Position numbers and translations under genes: made by a program. Below, in pieces: positions 46,649 through 57,890 of a DNA stretch of 64,000 nucleotides. Position 1 is the first letter of the stretch. Every line of letters begins with the position of its first letter. A model generated the notes under the pieces. That model searched no databases. It was not told where the DNA came from and saw nothing but the letters and a program-made list of their open reading frames with translations. The stretch comes from Amphirosellinia nigrospora. Taxonomy: Eukaryota > Ascomycota > Sordariomycetes > Xylariales > Xylariaceae. The stretch covers positions 3,938,316 to 4,002,315 of the forward strand of contig SCHM01000004.1 in assembly GCA_004123355.1 (NCBI GenBank). The letters are read 5' to 3'.

Positions 46649-48586
46649 ATGGCTTCCCATGAAGAAAATGACCATCTCCCTGAGGAGACTCAGGGATACA
46701 AGCTCTCACAGCCAAAGCAAAGCCTGGCTGAGTATGAGGGTATGGGTACGTATCAAATTTGTCTCTTTTTTGTGTTATATATGCGCCTTTCTGCCATCAA
46801 GTGCACCACTTGTTAAGATGGTGACAAAGGCTATACTCGAGCCACTATACTATGACCCTCGTCATAGTTTACCATATGTTTCGCATATATGAGTATGTGA
46901 AGACTTATTGCTACCCTAGCCCCATAGAGGGAGAAATGGACAAACCAGTGAGCCTGGTGCAGCCGTGAAGAATGGGATTTGCACGGGCAGTTACCATAAC
47001 CGCCAAAGTGGTCAGGTTCAACAAGCGAAGCATTTGGCGATTACACCAAGCTGCTACCACAGAAGGTACACATTCTGCAGGAGGTATTGGCTACGCTGCT
47101 ATTTAATCTTAATTTATAACAGCACCGTCGTCCAGATTCCCATCCGTCGCTCGAAGAATGCCGCCAATCTACCTTTACCTTGTTTTGGGGAATTTTTGAT
47201 GGAATTTCTCATCACTTCCGAACTCATTACTCCCATAATACACCTGTGGTTTTTACCCTGTTTCGGAGTTGAGCCCTCAGCCTCGAAGGAATAATGTCCG
47301 ATTATTCCTATTCCATCAGCGACGTCTCGCACGGGCCCGTGGGGACGCCACCCCCGTAAGGCGTCAAAGAGCCCATAATCAATCTGCCGTGGTACATGGT
47401 AGTCGAGAAGGATGCTGAGAGAAACTTCGAAGTCTATCGTCATAGTTGCCGCAGGAGGCTATAAATGCCAAGGACAAAGTAATTGCTTGGCTGATAGACG
47501 AGAAACCATTTACAAAAACCCCAACCCCCAGCAGTTCTACCCTAGCCTTTCCTCTCACGCATAACAATATTTCCACGTCTGTTCCAAGTGGACGTCCCCA
47601 TGTGACCAGGAAAGCGAAATCAATTACAAGCGTTGTGCAGCAAAATGCCCCAATACCCAGCTCCGCAATCCTTTACATTTCACATAGCAAAGCGCTTCTA
47701 TACCCGATCTTCGCAAATTTCTACATTTCAGACAAATCACATCACGAAGCAGCAGCAGCAATAGCAGCCTCGACTCAGAGTTGACCTGCCGAGGTTTGCC
47801 TGATACAGTGATTAAGACAGAAATGGAGACGATCAAAAGCTTAGTTCCCAATAATGACTCTACCGATGAAGTGGCGCAGGCTGTTGATGAGGAGACCATC
47901 AACACTTTTCAACATTCAATAGTCATTACGCCGAATGAAGATGTCAAGGTTACTAAATTTAACACAGATGCAAATGACGAATCGCTTCAGCGATACAAGA
48001 AGTCCCTAGGCCTTGGAGGTGGCAAAGACCTTTCCGACCCCAGCGATCCTCGAGTCTGTATCATTCAATCACTTACGATGGAGTCTCCTGGCCGGGACCC
48101 CGTTACCATCGATCTCTCCCAGGCTGGCAGTGAGAACACCCTCAAGGATAAGCCTTTCAAGATCAAGGAGGGAGCCAAGTTCACCATGGTTGCGTCGTTC
48201 CGTGTCCAACATGAGATTCTCAGCGGTCTGCAGTATGTTCAGACAGTAAAGCGCAAGGGTATCAGAGTTAGTAAGGACTCGGAGATGCTGGTAGGTGATA
48301 TGAAAATTCGCCGTCTATTAATCAAGTAATCAACTACTGACGATATTTGCAGGCAGCTATGCTCCCAATACTGATAAGCAACCCATCTACGCCAAACGCT
48401 GTGAGTTACTTGATCGAGGCCAGGATGTCTTGAGAACTGACTCTCATTCTCTATAGTCCAGGAAGAAGATGCTCCCTCCGGCATGCTCGCCCGTGGTCAC
48501 TACAACGCTATCTCCACCTTCGTTGATGATGACAAGAAAAGCATCTCCAGTTTGAGTGGAGCTTCGACATCTCCAAGGACTGGTAG
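46649..48586 (+). CDS. RDI1: Rho GDP-dissociation inhibitor with a 1.2-kb first intron
   Basis: Cytosolic chaperone that extracts prenylated Rho GTPases from membranes. Exons are 46649-46745, 47968-48290, 48353-48400 and 48457-48586. Exon 1 codes MASHEENDHLPEETQGY through SLAEYEGM, and exon 2 resumes with DANDESLQRYKKSLGLGGG, exactly as in the family. Later blocks are DPRVCIIQSLTMESPGRDP, KPFKIKEGAKFTMVASFRVQ, LQYVQTVKRKGIRVSKDSEM, GSYAPNTDKQPIYAK, APSGMLARGHYNA and FEWSFDISKDW. Two bases are missing: a G at the third acceptor (48352) and an A in the run 48537-48540. With both the CDS is exactly 200 codons. The first intron, 46746-47967 (1222 nt), has a GTACGT donor and a TTACTAAAT branch close to its AACACAG end. 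It is far longer than any other intron here and contains other coding-like sequence. Confidence 0.92.
46970..47960 (+). pseudogene. Coding-like sequence inside the RhoGDI intron
   Basis: Within the 1.2-kb intron, plus-strand fragments read like protein but are broken by stops and frame changes: RFNKRSIWRLHQAATTEGTH then SAGGIGYAAI (about 47000-47107), SLEECRQSTFTLFWGIFDGI (about 47144-47203), LIDEKPFTKTPTPSSSTLAF (from about 47490), and KTEMETIKSLVPNNDSTDEV from about 47815. LFWGIFDGI faintly recalls the FFGVFDGHGG motif of PP2C phosphatases, which would make this a decayed or spliced nested gene, but I cannot build a continuous model. It could equally be chance. Confidence 0.25.
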
Positions 48587-49973
48587 GCTGACCGATCGCG
48601 AACCTCCATAAAGTTATCGCACTGTAGTATTTCCGGCTTGCAAGGCTAGTGCCCAGATATGCCATTCTCTACGGTATGATTTAGACTTGGAACTGCCACT
48701 TTGGAAAACTCGGTCTGTGGAGGATCCGTCTTGGTCATAAAGGAAACGAACTCGACCATAGCTTTGCATATTGCAGCTAACGATGATGACGACGGAACGG
48801 TAAAATAGGAAGAGGTAGGGGAAATTCGGACGGAAAAAAGAAAAAAAACCAATTCGTTGTCAAAGTTCCTACATTAGGTGGTTAGGTACACTCCAATAAC
48901 TTAGGGGAAAAGAAAATCCACATACACCTAGTACCCTACTCTCAACGCTCAATTGACACCAAGAGCTAGCGGAAGCTAGATGGGAATGTTCAATGGCAAC
49001 GCAAACAAAACCGCACCTTTGCCAACCATGACGTTTGAGGCTTCTGTCGATCTGGTCTAGCCTTCTCTTCAGATGCTTGTAGATGATGGTACTAGAATGC
49101 CTTTCTCGAAGGACCGGCTCATTGCTCGTTCCATGGGTCAAATGTTGCTTATGAATGATGATTTCCCCCAACTAATGTATCTAATCCCTTAGACGCTTTC
49201 GGTTTTGAGCATGAGACTTGGGTAGTCCTTACAGTACATACAGCCACCCAGGATTGCCACGGGCGATTTCGTAGATAGGCGGCGTGCGACTTATGCAGAA
49301 TACGGGAAACTACGTCTAGGTACACATAAAGATACACACATAAACCCACCAGCTACACCTATTCGGAATCGATTGGAATCGCTTGGTATTGTTATAGCAC
49401 ATTAAAATTACCAGGTGCTCTTCAACGGTACTATTTCTAACGATGTATTTCAAGTTCTCGCTGAAAATTGCCTGGTCCGGTTCATATAAACAAAACAAAC
49501 CTGAAAGTCTCGCTTATATACCCACACCAAGGTCGAAAATACCATCCTCGGGTATGGCTACACAACTTGGAATCGCTGCGTAGCCAGAGTACCTTCTTTA
49601 GGTTTGTCGGATCTGGGTGCTAGCACCGGAGATGTAGGTCCATAGATACTAGCCTCTCTATCTCTGTGCGGCGTGTTTTCTGCTTTTAATATTAGGCCGT
49701 TATCTCCACCTGTTAATGATTGACATTGTGTAAACCAGCCCACCTACTGTTCGTTCTCGCTCTACGCCTATTTGGCGTTTTAAGTAATAGCTCTGCCAGC
49801 GCTAGCTCGACGTTTCTTTGAATCGTTAGACGTTGGCTGTCGGGCGCTTCGACCTCTACTCCCTCGATAACCTCGAAATCTTCAGAATCCTCCGTGTTGA
49901 GGATATGAGACCGTAGTTCTGGCTCTTCCTCTTCCTCTTCCCAGAGGAGATAGTCTCGTAGCGTGTCCTCTTC
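48587..49973. other. Intergenic, convergent RhoGDI / PPG1
   Basis: About 1.4 kb between convergent stops. The only notable content is the 86-codon open stretch (49713-49973, minus) that continues the phosphatase frame past its TAG. Confidence 0.5.
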
Positions 49974-51088
49974 CTAGAGGAAATAGTCTGGTAGCGCGTT
50001 GCCATCAGCCGTCTTCTCTCCTTGTTGAAGATCTTTATGTTGATCATTCTCGGGTGCTGCTGCGAATACGTTAAAGTGGCGTTCACCAGTGTCGCTGACC
50101 TCCAGCACGCTTGCCATGTTACCACAACGATAACAGTAATTAGGCGCACTCCACACGGTACTTAGATGATCGTCGTATAAACCAGATATCCCTCCTGGCA
50201 CAACTGGTGGGCTCGCAGGGATGTGGTTCATCCCGTTGACCGCCAAGAACTTCTTTCACGACCCCGTGCCCCGAACGTATAACCGGCACCCCGAGGTGAC
50301 AGTGAGAATTCATCACGCTCGGGATCTGGATCTGACCATACCAGATCGGCCATGGGACCCTCGTGTGGGATCTCTCGGAAGCGGTCGATGATCTTAATTT
50401 GATCGATACTGTGTATTGACGGGGACAAGCCGCCGTGTACGCAGAATATCTGGTCGTTTATTACGACTGATAACGTTAAAAAATCAAACATGTCTGTAAA
50501 ATAATGCCAAACATTTGCATTGCCGTATTTACGCGCACACTCGGTATAAAAGCCATATGACTGCGTGACCCCTCGATTCGTGATTCCCACGGATTAGGTG
50601 TACACGATTTGGATATCGTAATTTCAAGCATACGAGAAGTGATATGGTTTCAACACTGAACATGCCACGGTCGACATAGTCACCTAACAAAACCGAAACG
50701 GGGGTCAGCCGTTGCGCCCCAGTAGCGAGTTCTGGGACCGATTGGTTTCGACTCACCGAGGAAAAGATAGTTGGTATCCGGACACCAACCCCCGATCTTG
50801 AAAATCTCGATCAGGTCGTAGAACTGACCGTGTATATCACCGACAACCGTCACCGGGGCACGCACGTGGACGACATTGCTCTCGCGCATGAGCAATTCCT
50901 TCGTCTTTGCGCAAATCGCCTCGATGACGGACTCGGCAAGAAGTTCTTTTTATACAGACGCGAGATACATTCATCCAGATCGACCGAAGCTATGAAGCAA
51001 CCACGAGTTAGCCCGATGCACTCAGCAGGGCCAAGCCGAACCCGGTGGTCAGACACGGGGTGGTCCACGTACCGGGCAGACCAGGCAT
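49974..51088 (-). CDS. PPG1: PPG1-type PP2A-like Ser/Thr phosphatase catalytic subunit
   Basis: Metal-dependent phosphoprotein phosphatase. In yeasts Ppg1 works in a STRIPAK-like complex (family knowledge). Minus-strand exons are 51073-51088, 50757-50989 and 49974-50683. All catalytic motifs are present: [60 protein letters not shown], and the PP2A-type C-terminus DYFL. The extended start [20 protein letters not shown] and the YCYRCGN and [15 protein letters not shown] blocks fit PPG1 better than PP2A or Sit4. Several indels are needed: near 50937, 50569-50572, 50255-50266 (two), 50217-50219 and 50182. The corrected total is a whole number of codons (about 318 aa). The frame stays open 86 codons past the stop. 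Confidence 0.9.
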
Positions 51089-53409
51089 TGTGATGTAGAT
51101 AACGTCGTGGCCCGTTGCAACCAAGTTGGTCGCAAAGAGGCGGGAATCAAGGAATGTTTATTTCTCTTTGATGTAGCGGCGTAGATGGCTTCCTTTTGCT
51201 CCGGGGGAATGCAAAGTCGAGTAGGGAAGAGCTAGAAGGATCCGCAAACATATTCAACGAGGCAAGGCAAGCAGCTGTCGCGATTTTCCTCACATGGAGC
51301 CGATGTTGACCGAGTTGAGCAGGCGAGTCGCGACAAGGGGTATCAAATTGCTAAAGGCGAAATAGAGCATATAATCGTGGAATAACCCACGTGGCGATGG
51401 TCCAGAGATGTCTTGCAGAAAAGAAGCTCTACAGCACCTTGTCGTGGGTACCTAAAGGTTTGGCACAGTCTTGTAGGTAGACTACTACTGTAGTACTGTC
51501 GCATTGAACTCTGACGTATAAGTACCTAGGTAGGAGGTAGGTACCTACCTATAATGCCTAATCACGTAGCGCTATTTGCACTATATGTATGTCAGCTGGC
51601 TGTTATCTTTTCCCACCCCGCCCCCCTATCGTCGCCTTATCGGCAACGCACGCTGTGGGGTTCTCTATCAATAGAATTGGCTGTCAAGCTAGGTACTTAC
51701 CTATTCTTATTTCACATGGGGCCTCGAAATTTCACACTCCCTCTTCATCCATCCTGTGATCCCATGTTGGTATGTCATCTGCCACAAGGTAGAGAGACCT
51801 ACCTGGGTTAGTGTTTAGTGAACATGCAAACCCTTCCTCCCCTTCCCCCATTCTCTTTGTTTTTGAGATGAGGCCCAATCTCTTCTTCTTCTAGAGGGTA
51901 CTCTTGGCGATACTAATCATATGATATTTTCTGTGTCTGAGTATAAACTGTTATTTTCTTTCGTCACTACTGCGATATCGAAGACCGTCCCCCGTGATAT
52001 ATAATATCCCAAGCACATCGGATTTGAGATCTAGCGGCTTAGACGTGAAGCGAACAGCAACGGCTCAATAGCTCCTCTTGTCGGCACATTATCTACCTTT
52101 TTCATAAGCCATTATTGTCTAGAGACCTTTTTCCTATCCAGCACTTATCGGATGGTATGTTCTATTCACGATTGGTATCTCATGGTGGAAGCACTTTTCG
52201 ACTCTAGCATGGTCATGGCTGGTAAATTCAATAGATCTACTGTACCTACCTACTTGCCTATGTCATTTCCTGAGGAGCTCCCCTTTTCGTCAGTGATTAC
52301 TGCCTCGCTTCTCTATGATATTTTGGAATGTTTTCTTATTCTTTCTACTATGGTTGGCGAGCATCTCGGTAAAGAGGTCTCGGATCTTGTGGTCTTGCTT
52401 TATAGGCGTCCGATATGGAGGATAGGTAGATTCAGGTTCCCAGGTTGCCCCGCGCAGCTGCACGGACTAACGTTCCGCCGCACCCGGTTCACCCATCTTG
52501 GCTCAGGGTCCACGAGATCTTGGGCAGCAGCGCCCAATTGGAGCCTGGGACAGCGCAATCTCATCTAGCTGGTGCAACCTCCATCTCATCTCAGCTTGTC
52601 CTTTCAACGTCGTTTATTTAGTATACCAAGTACACGCGACCGTGACCCTGGTCGTGAGCCGACATATCCAGCAACGTCTGCCATTTCAAATAACACTCAT
52701 AGCTGATATGCGAATTGGAATGGTCGGCTTCTTTAAACACGCTTCAATTTGCTCTATTGTGGTCAAGGTAGTGGTGGTAGCGAATGGGATGGTGGATCCT
52801 CCGGCCCGTACCCGATCTCCTATAACGACGAAGCTCCTTTCTATAGTTCGTTGGGCAACATTCCATATTGCCTGTCGGAAACGGTAGTCGATTTTATTTC
52901 TATGAAGTATCGTATCCAATATTGCCGTCCCCTTGGCCTGGTACCACTACATAGTAACCTCCACGAGTCTCGTTCACGAAGCAATTCGGTCCCTTACCTC
53001 ATCCATGCTCTAATTTTGCTCGGCCTACGCAATTTTCACTCAGGAGAGCTACAAGAGTTCTTGATGCTGCTGCTTAAGTAAGTTTTTGAAAATAGCGAAT
53101 GCGTTATCAGTAGTAACCAAGCAACCATTCGTTCACTGCTAAACCTTGAACCTTGTGTGTGTTTTCGTTTATTTTTAGTACATCTAATCCTATTATACGG
53201 GTTTTATCATCAGTCTCCCAGTTTATACGCTTTCAAGTTTTTATCGATCACTCTTGTCAATGAGTATAAAAAATTCTGACGTTTGTTTTCTATCTGAATA
53301 TCCGTATAACTACAATAGTTTCTAACGTCAAACTGTTTCAAGTTTTTGACGAGCTGCCTAGGGGCTTCGACATAGAAAAGAAAGGAATACCGGATCTACC
53401 CCAAGCAAG
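51089..53409. other. Divergent intergenic PPG1 / zinc-knuckle gene
   Basis: About 2.3 kb. A 16-bp perfect palindrome AGGTAGGTACCTACCT sits at 51535-51550. Plus-strand sequence at 52500-53085 is mildly coding-like (STRDRDPGREPTYPATS, GQGSGGSEWDGGSSGPYPIS) but has stops in every single frame, so I do not call a gene. Confidence 0.4.
51535..51550. promoter_or_regulatory. 16-bp palindrome AGGTAGGTACCTACCT
   Basis: Perfect 16-bp palindrome, preceded by AGTACCTAGGTAGG, about 450 nt upstream of the PPG1 start. Same motif family as at 4773 and 23784. Confidence 0.5.
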
Positions 53410-55854
53410 ATGGCGAACCGTGCGCCAGGATATGAGCAGACAGCCGAAGACCTCGAGTGTTATAATTGTGGTATGAAGGGGCACATGTTCTTCGCCTGCC
53501 CAGAGGATACTAGGCGTGTACCTGCGTAAGTAGTTCAATCTGCTTTCACCCTCCCTATCTTATGTTCGAACCTAACGACCTGTGGTCGCGGATCTCTTAA
53601 GAATGTAACCTATATCGCTATCATGACTGCTGATGATATTACACACTCCGCTGGTAGCTAGTTTATTGACAGTCGTTTAGTGGTTTGGAAGCCTCACGAA
53701 AGCGCCAGGCTTCAGGCAATGATTATAATGTACCAGCAAAGCGTAGTAAGGCCCTGTGGTTACTCATTACCCTCCACCCCCTTCCCTCGGCCCATCACAA
53801 ATTCCTCCACCTCCATTTAGTCCTGGCCCTGGTATGAGGTTCCATTCAGTCCCGCCACCAAGTATCCCCGCTCGCCCACCTTACAATCAACCTCCTCTAG
53901 GGCACTATGACCAGTACCCACCCCCAGCGCAGGACGACAACCATCACGTGGTTCCCATAACAGTGGCTCTCGAGATGTCTACGAACATCATTTCCACGGA
54001 GCCCCTCAACCCCCTGAAACGCCCTACAGACCTTCTTACTATGATCAATATGACCAACATCGCCCAGGTCCATCACCTGGTACTTCTTATGGTCGTAGCT
54101 ACTCAGCCCCAGACCGATATGACGAGCGTTCTGTTAGTCTGTCTCAAGAGTCATCGTATGCCGCCACCTACCGAACTCCTCACCAGACGCATTTCGAGAA
54201 ATACCCTCCGGCTCCTGGTGTGGACAACTATTACCCTGGCCCACCCCAGCCATACCCTCCACCTCCCTCAAGTGCTTACCGGACCTCTCCTCATTATGGG
54301 CAAGATGGTGTTTCTTCAGCTCAACCATTAACATCAGGCCACGAGCTCTCACCGCCTGGGATCTATCCCTACCACGCTCTTGAGTACCAGCGCCCAGATG
54401 TAGTCTCATTTCCTACCCGCTATGATGAGCAGTTTACTGATCGACCCTCGTACGAGCCACAAAGAATGAATACTCATTCACAACACTCGGGGCATCGTTC
54501 CGGTGACAACAGGCAGGGCCGTGAGCATTATAACCGTCGCATGCGCTACAACTCACCTAGAGGTCGTAGTCGATCTGAACGTCGGTTTTTGGACCGGCCA
54601 GCTAGACTTCCTAGCCCAATCACTTCCACCCCTCCAGCCCAACCAGAAAAAGACGCTATTGCTTCCGAGACGAGTGAGCCTCTACAACGCTTGAGCCATA
54701 CCGTGCCTACAAGCATTAGCGGCAAGGAAAAGCATACTACTGAAGATTTGGCCTGGGAAGAAGAAATGATTTTCAAGGAATTACCTCTTAAAATCACGAG
54801 GGATCTTATTAGGGAGCCTTTGCCAGCCGACTGGACGGACGATCTTATAATGCCTCCGAAGTATCCCAAAGAGACAATAAGCTCAAAATACATCGATTCT
54901 ACCAATGTAGATGACTTCTCACTGAGCGTTCGCGAGACGAAGGCATGGCAAATAATGCAGTCCGGTATTTTTGCCTCCTGACGATGTACGAATCGAAAAA
55001 CTGTTAGACTACGAGAGAGCCCTGGGCCTACCCTCGAAATACAACAAACAATACCGAAATATTGTTAATAACAGTGGCGGCAGCATGCAACGTGGGAAAT
55101 CATGGGGCTCAAGAGCGCGAGGAGGCCGTCAGACACCGTATTCTCAGCACTACGAACAGAACCATCCGTCAAACAATGAGCAATCCAATCAATTCCGGTC
55201 GAAGTCGACAGGAAAGGACTGTGACCACACTAGCTACCAAGATGCTGGGAAGCATGAAAGAGGCAGCGGAGACTCAGGAAGGGAACTGAAGATATCCTCT
55301 CCTGAACCAGGTGAAGTGTGTGAGACGGACGATCAAAGACCTACGCTTACAGCTAAGAGTACTACTTCCTCATCGGATCAGGAATGTCTTGTTGTTTCTC
55401 GGAACCCTCAGGACCGTATTGTGAACTCATTGCAATATTCCCGGCCTAATCTATATGAGAGCGATGCACGCCCGAAAGCTCCTTTAACACCACCACCTGC
55501 TAGCTCCCCATCTGGCTCTCTGTCTCGCCTGTCTAGCAGACGCATTTCTCCCCGGCGTCCTAGTAGACCGTCCAGCAGGCATAGCCTGAGGAGTAACCCT
55601 AGCCCGCAATCTAGCAGACGTAGCTCAATAGCTTCTCCTTTAACACCTACCGAGCTAGAACTACTTGGCCTGCGGCCCGATTCTAGCGATAGTGACTCAA
55701 GAGAAGCTTCGCTGCCACCTCAATTGAATGGCTCTGCAAATCGAGCTCGACAAAGACCCGCAACGCTACATGCGGCATACCAGTAAGTCAATTTAAAATT
55801 TAGTAATCATAATCTTTGGTTGTTGCTTATCAACGATGCAGGCGCCGTTGGTAA
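53410..55854 (+). CDS. CCHC zinc-knuckle, Pro/Arg/Ser-rich protein
   Basis: Probable RNA-binding protein. Exons are 53410-53525, 53681-55782 and 55842-55854 (introns 53526-53680 and 55783-55841). Exon 1 holds one zinc knuckle, CYNCGMKGHMFFAC (C-X2-C-X4-H-X4-C). Then follow KRQASGNDYNVPAKR (basic), a long Pro/Tyr/Ser-rich region (THYPPPPSLGPSQIPPPP, YPGPPQPYPPPPSSAY), RGRSRSERRFLDR, a folded-looking block (TTEDLAWEEEMIFKELPLK, ETKAWQIMQSGIF, RIEKLLDYERALGLPSKYNK), and a C-terminal SR-rich stretch (SSRRISPRRPSRPSSRHSLR), ending ARQRPATLHAAYQRRW. Three frame changes are needed: near 53750 (one G), 53947 and 54966 (T run). The corrected length is about 743 aa. SR-rich tails plus a knuckle suggest splicing or mRNA metabolism; no exact orthologue is named. 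Confidence 0.82.
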
Positions 55855-56894
55855 AATATCCCATTCGAATCCTAGGGAATGTATAACCAAATGCGACGAC
55901 CGTCCGCAGCGGCTGAGAACTAATTCACTACATTATATGCTGGAGTAGACAGGATATACCCTGTGACATGGAAAATTTCTATTTTTAAAATAAGCACTCA
56001 GGTGCTTTCGCAACATTATTCAAATTTTGCGATTGTACATGCGAAGGCTGAAAGATCATAAGTCATAGTGGCCAATGTTCTGAAAAGCTGCACCCGATTT
56101 ATCGTATTACTACTATCTCTCAGTTGTATACCGTTTCCCCCATACTCAAGCTTGGCTTAAAATTGTAAGCCTTTGTCCATTACAGAATTCCTTTTATACG
56201 CTGTTTTAAGCTTCTGGTTTTAGAAGGATACCCGACCAAGCAGGTTACCGACCGTGGTGTAGGTGGGCGTTTTAGGTCTCGTTCCAGCATCTTTTCGGGT
56301 TTCTGGTTAGTTCTGGCGGGTGTAGAAACCATGATAGATGAACCGCCACAGCACCATTCCATTGTTATGGTTCCGATTCCCTAACAATATGCTACATAAA
56401 CAGAAGCCCTACTTCTAGATTTGTCACAAGCCAACATCTATCATTCAGGTGGTCGGTAGTCTATGGTCATATGCTATGTCTGTTTACAAAGCGTGTTGAA
56501 ACAATACCTTGTATCAGTTAATTTGATTGTTTTGTTCTTTTACGTCCCTTTCTTTCATTCTTAAAGGTTAATGAGCATCAAGATAAGGAGAAAAATACCG
56601 TTAGGTTGAGACAAAAGTGAGATAGAATTGTCTTGTTTGGCTAGTTGAAAGGTGCTGAAGACTACGAGACAGAGATGAAATGTTGTTACCAGCTATAAAT
56701 CCTGTTCCCGCTCGTCTTGTTATCTTAGTTCGTGTATGTTCCCCTGCGACCTCGACCTTGCCCTCCTGCTTCTTTTCATTTCGCCACGGACAAACTAGAG
56801 CAGGTTCTCTAGATTTGACACATCGCGGCGATAACTTATTTTATACAAGAATCACGATAACCTTTCGCTGCCAGAGCAAGGCACACTCGGCAAA
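55855..56894. other. Intergenic zinc-knuckle / Cys-rich gene
   Basis: About 1 kb, AT-rich. No supported gene on either strand. Confidence 0.5.
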
Positions 56895-57335
56895 ATGTGC
56901 ACCGGCATAACCCATGTACTTCGGTGCCGAGAGTGCAACGCTGTAGTTTTTAAGCTCCAAGACGCAGTGACAGGGCACACTTGTTATCAAGCTCGATACA
57001 ACGGACGCAGGGGTATCTGCAAAACAGGAGTTGTCTACTCCCATTATGATAAATCATCCTCGGAGTGTTGTCTCTTCTGTGAAATTTATTTCGGCGGTGA
57101 GGTTGTAGATCTTACAGTGGAGACTTGTTCCGAAGGAGAAAATGGGTGGGAAGAGGATCAAGAAGACGATGTCATTCTTGTTCAGCGTTTCTTTGTTGAA
57201 GGCGCAAATATTTTGCGAAAGAATAAAGATGAGGAAGTCATGAAAATTACAAGCCAACATAAGAAAGAAGAGGATCAGAATGATGATGATGACGACGACG
57301 ACGACGATGAAGAGGGTGGCGCCAAAGTGCGATAG
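56895..57335 (+). CDS. Small Cys-rich acidic protein of unknown function
   Basis: Single exon, 146 aa, ATG in good context (CAAAATGTGC). The first half is Cys-rich (MCTGITHVLRCRECNAVVFK, with CYQARYNGRRGIC and CCLFCEIYFGG), with spacings suggesting a small metal-binding or disulphide fold. There is no signal peptide, so a cytosolic or nuclear site is likelier. The second half is very acidic and ends with a run of Asp at about 57280-57310 (GAT/GAC repeats), then GGAKVR. I have seen unnamed fungal proteins that begin with similar MC-x-C-type patterns, but I cannot name a family. No frameshift. Confidence 0.6.
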   Translation: MCTGITHVLRCRECNAVVFKLQDAVTGHTCYQARYNGRRGICKTGVVYSHYDKSSSECCLFCEIYFGGEVVDLTVETCSEGENGWEEDQEDDVILVQRFFVEGANILRKNKDEEVMKITSQHKKEEDQNDDDDDDDDDEEGGAKVR

Positions 57336-57890
57336 TCTACCTATTCATTCTACATTCGTGTAAAGAATTAGAATATTATAAATATAGAACACGGTCTATA
57401 TTATTCGCTTGGCTTTTACGCGAAACAGTGTTATTCTGAGGAAAGCAGGTGTAGAAACTTCTAGGACCTCAATAAGTAGATCAAAGAATACATTTGCACG
57501 CAGTTGATATCTTATGTACCTTAGGTACTAGACTAAGGTTAGTTGATTGACAAGGGTGCCGGAGCTGCGATAAGATAAAGCTACCCCGCCTCTCCATAAC
57601 TTAGTGAGGTAGGTACCCTGACGTGAAGGTTCTATCACGCCGGATACTGTAGGTGCTGTCGCAAGACGGCATATAGATGCCCATGCTAGGGGGCGAAAGA
57701 GAAGGCAACAGCATGATGACATATAACTACATATGTAGGCATACCTTCCCCCCATTGTCTTTTTGAACATTTCATCCACCTAGGAATTGAAAGTGTTATA
57801 GAACCAAATCGATCCAGTTCACACGCTCTCAGCATAATCATCTATCTAGTTGATATAATAATAGCAAGTGAGGTCGTCTCATTGATCGCC
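57336..57890. promoter_or_regulatory. Upstream region of PI31
   Basis: About 555 bp. Contains TACCTTAGGTAC at about 57518-57529 and GAGGTAGGTACC at about 57606-57617, roughly 280-370 nt upstream of the PI31 ATG. Confidence 0.4.
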
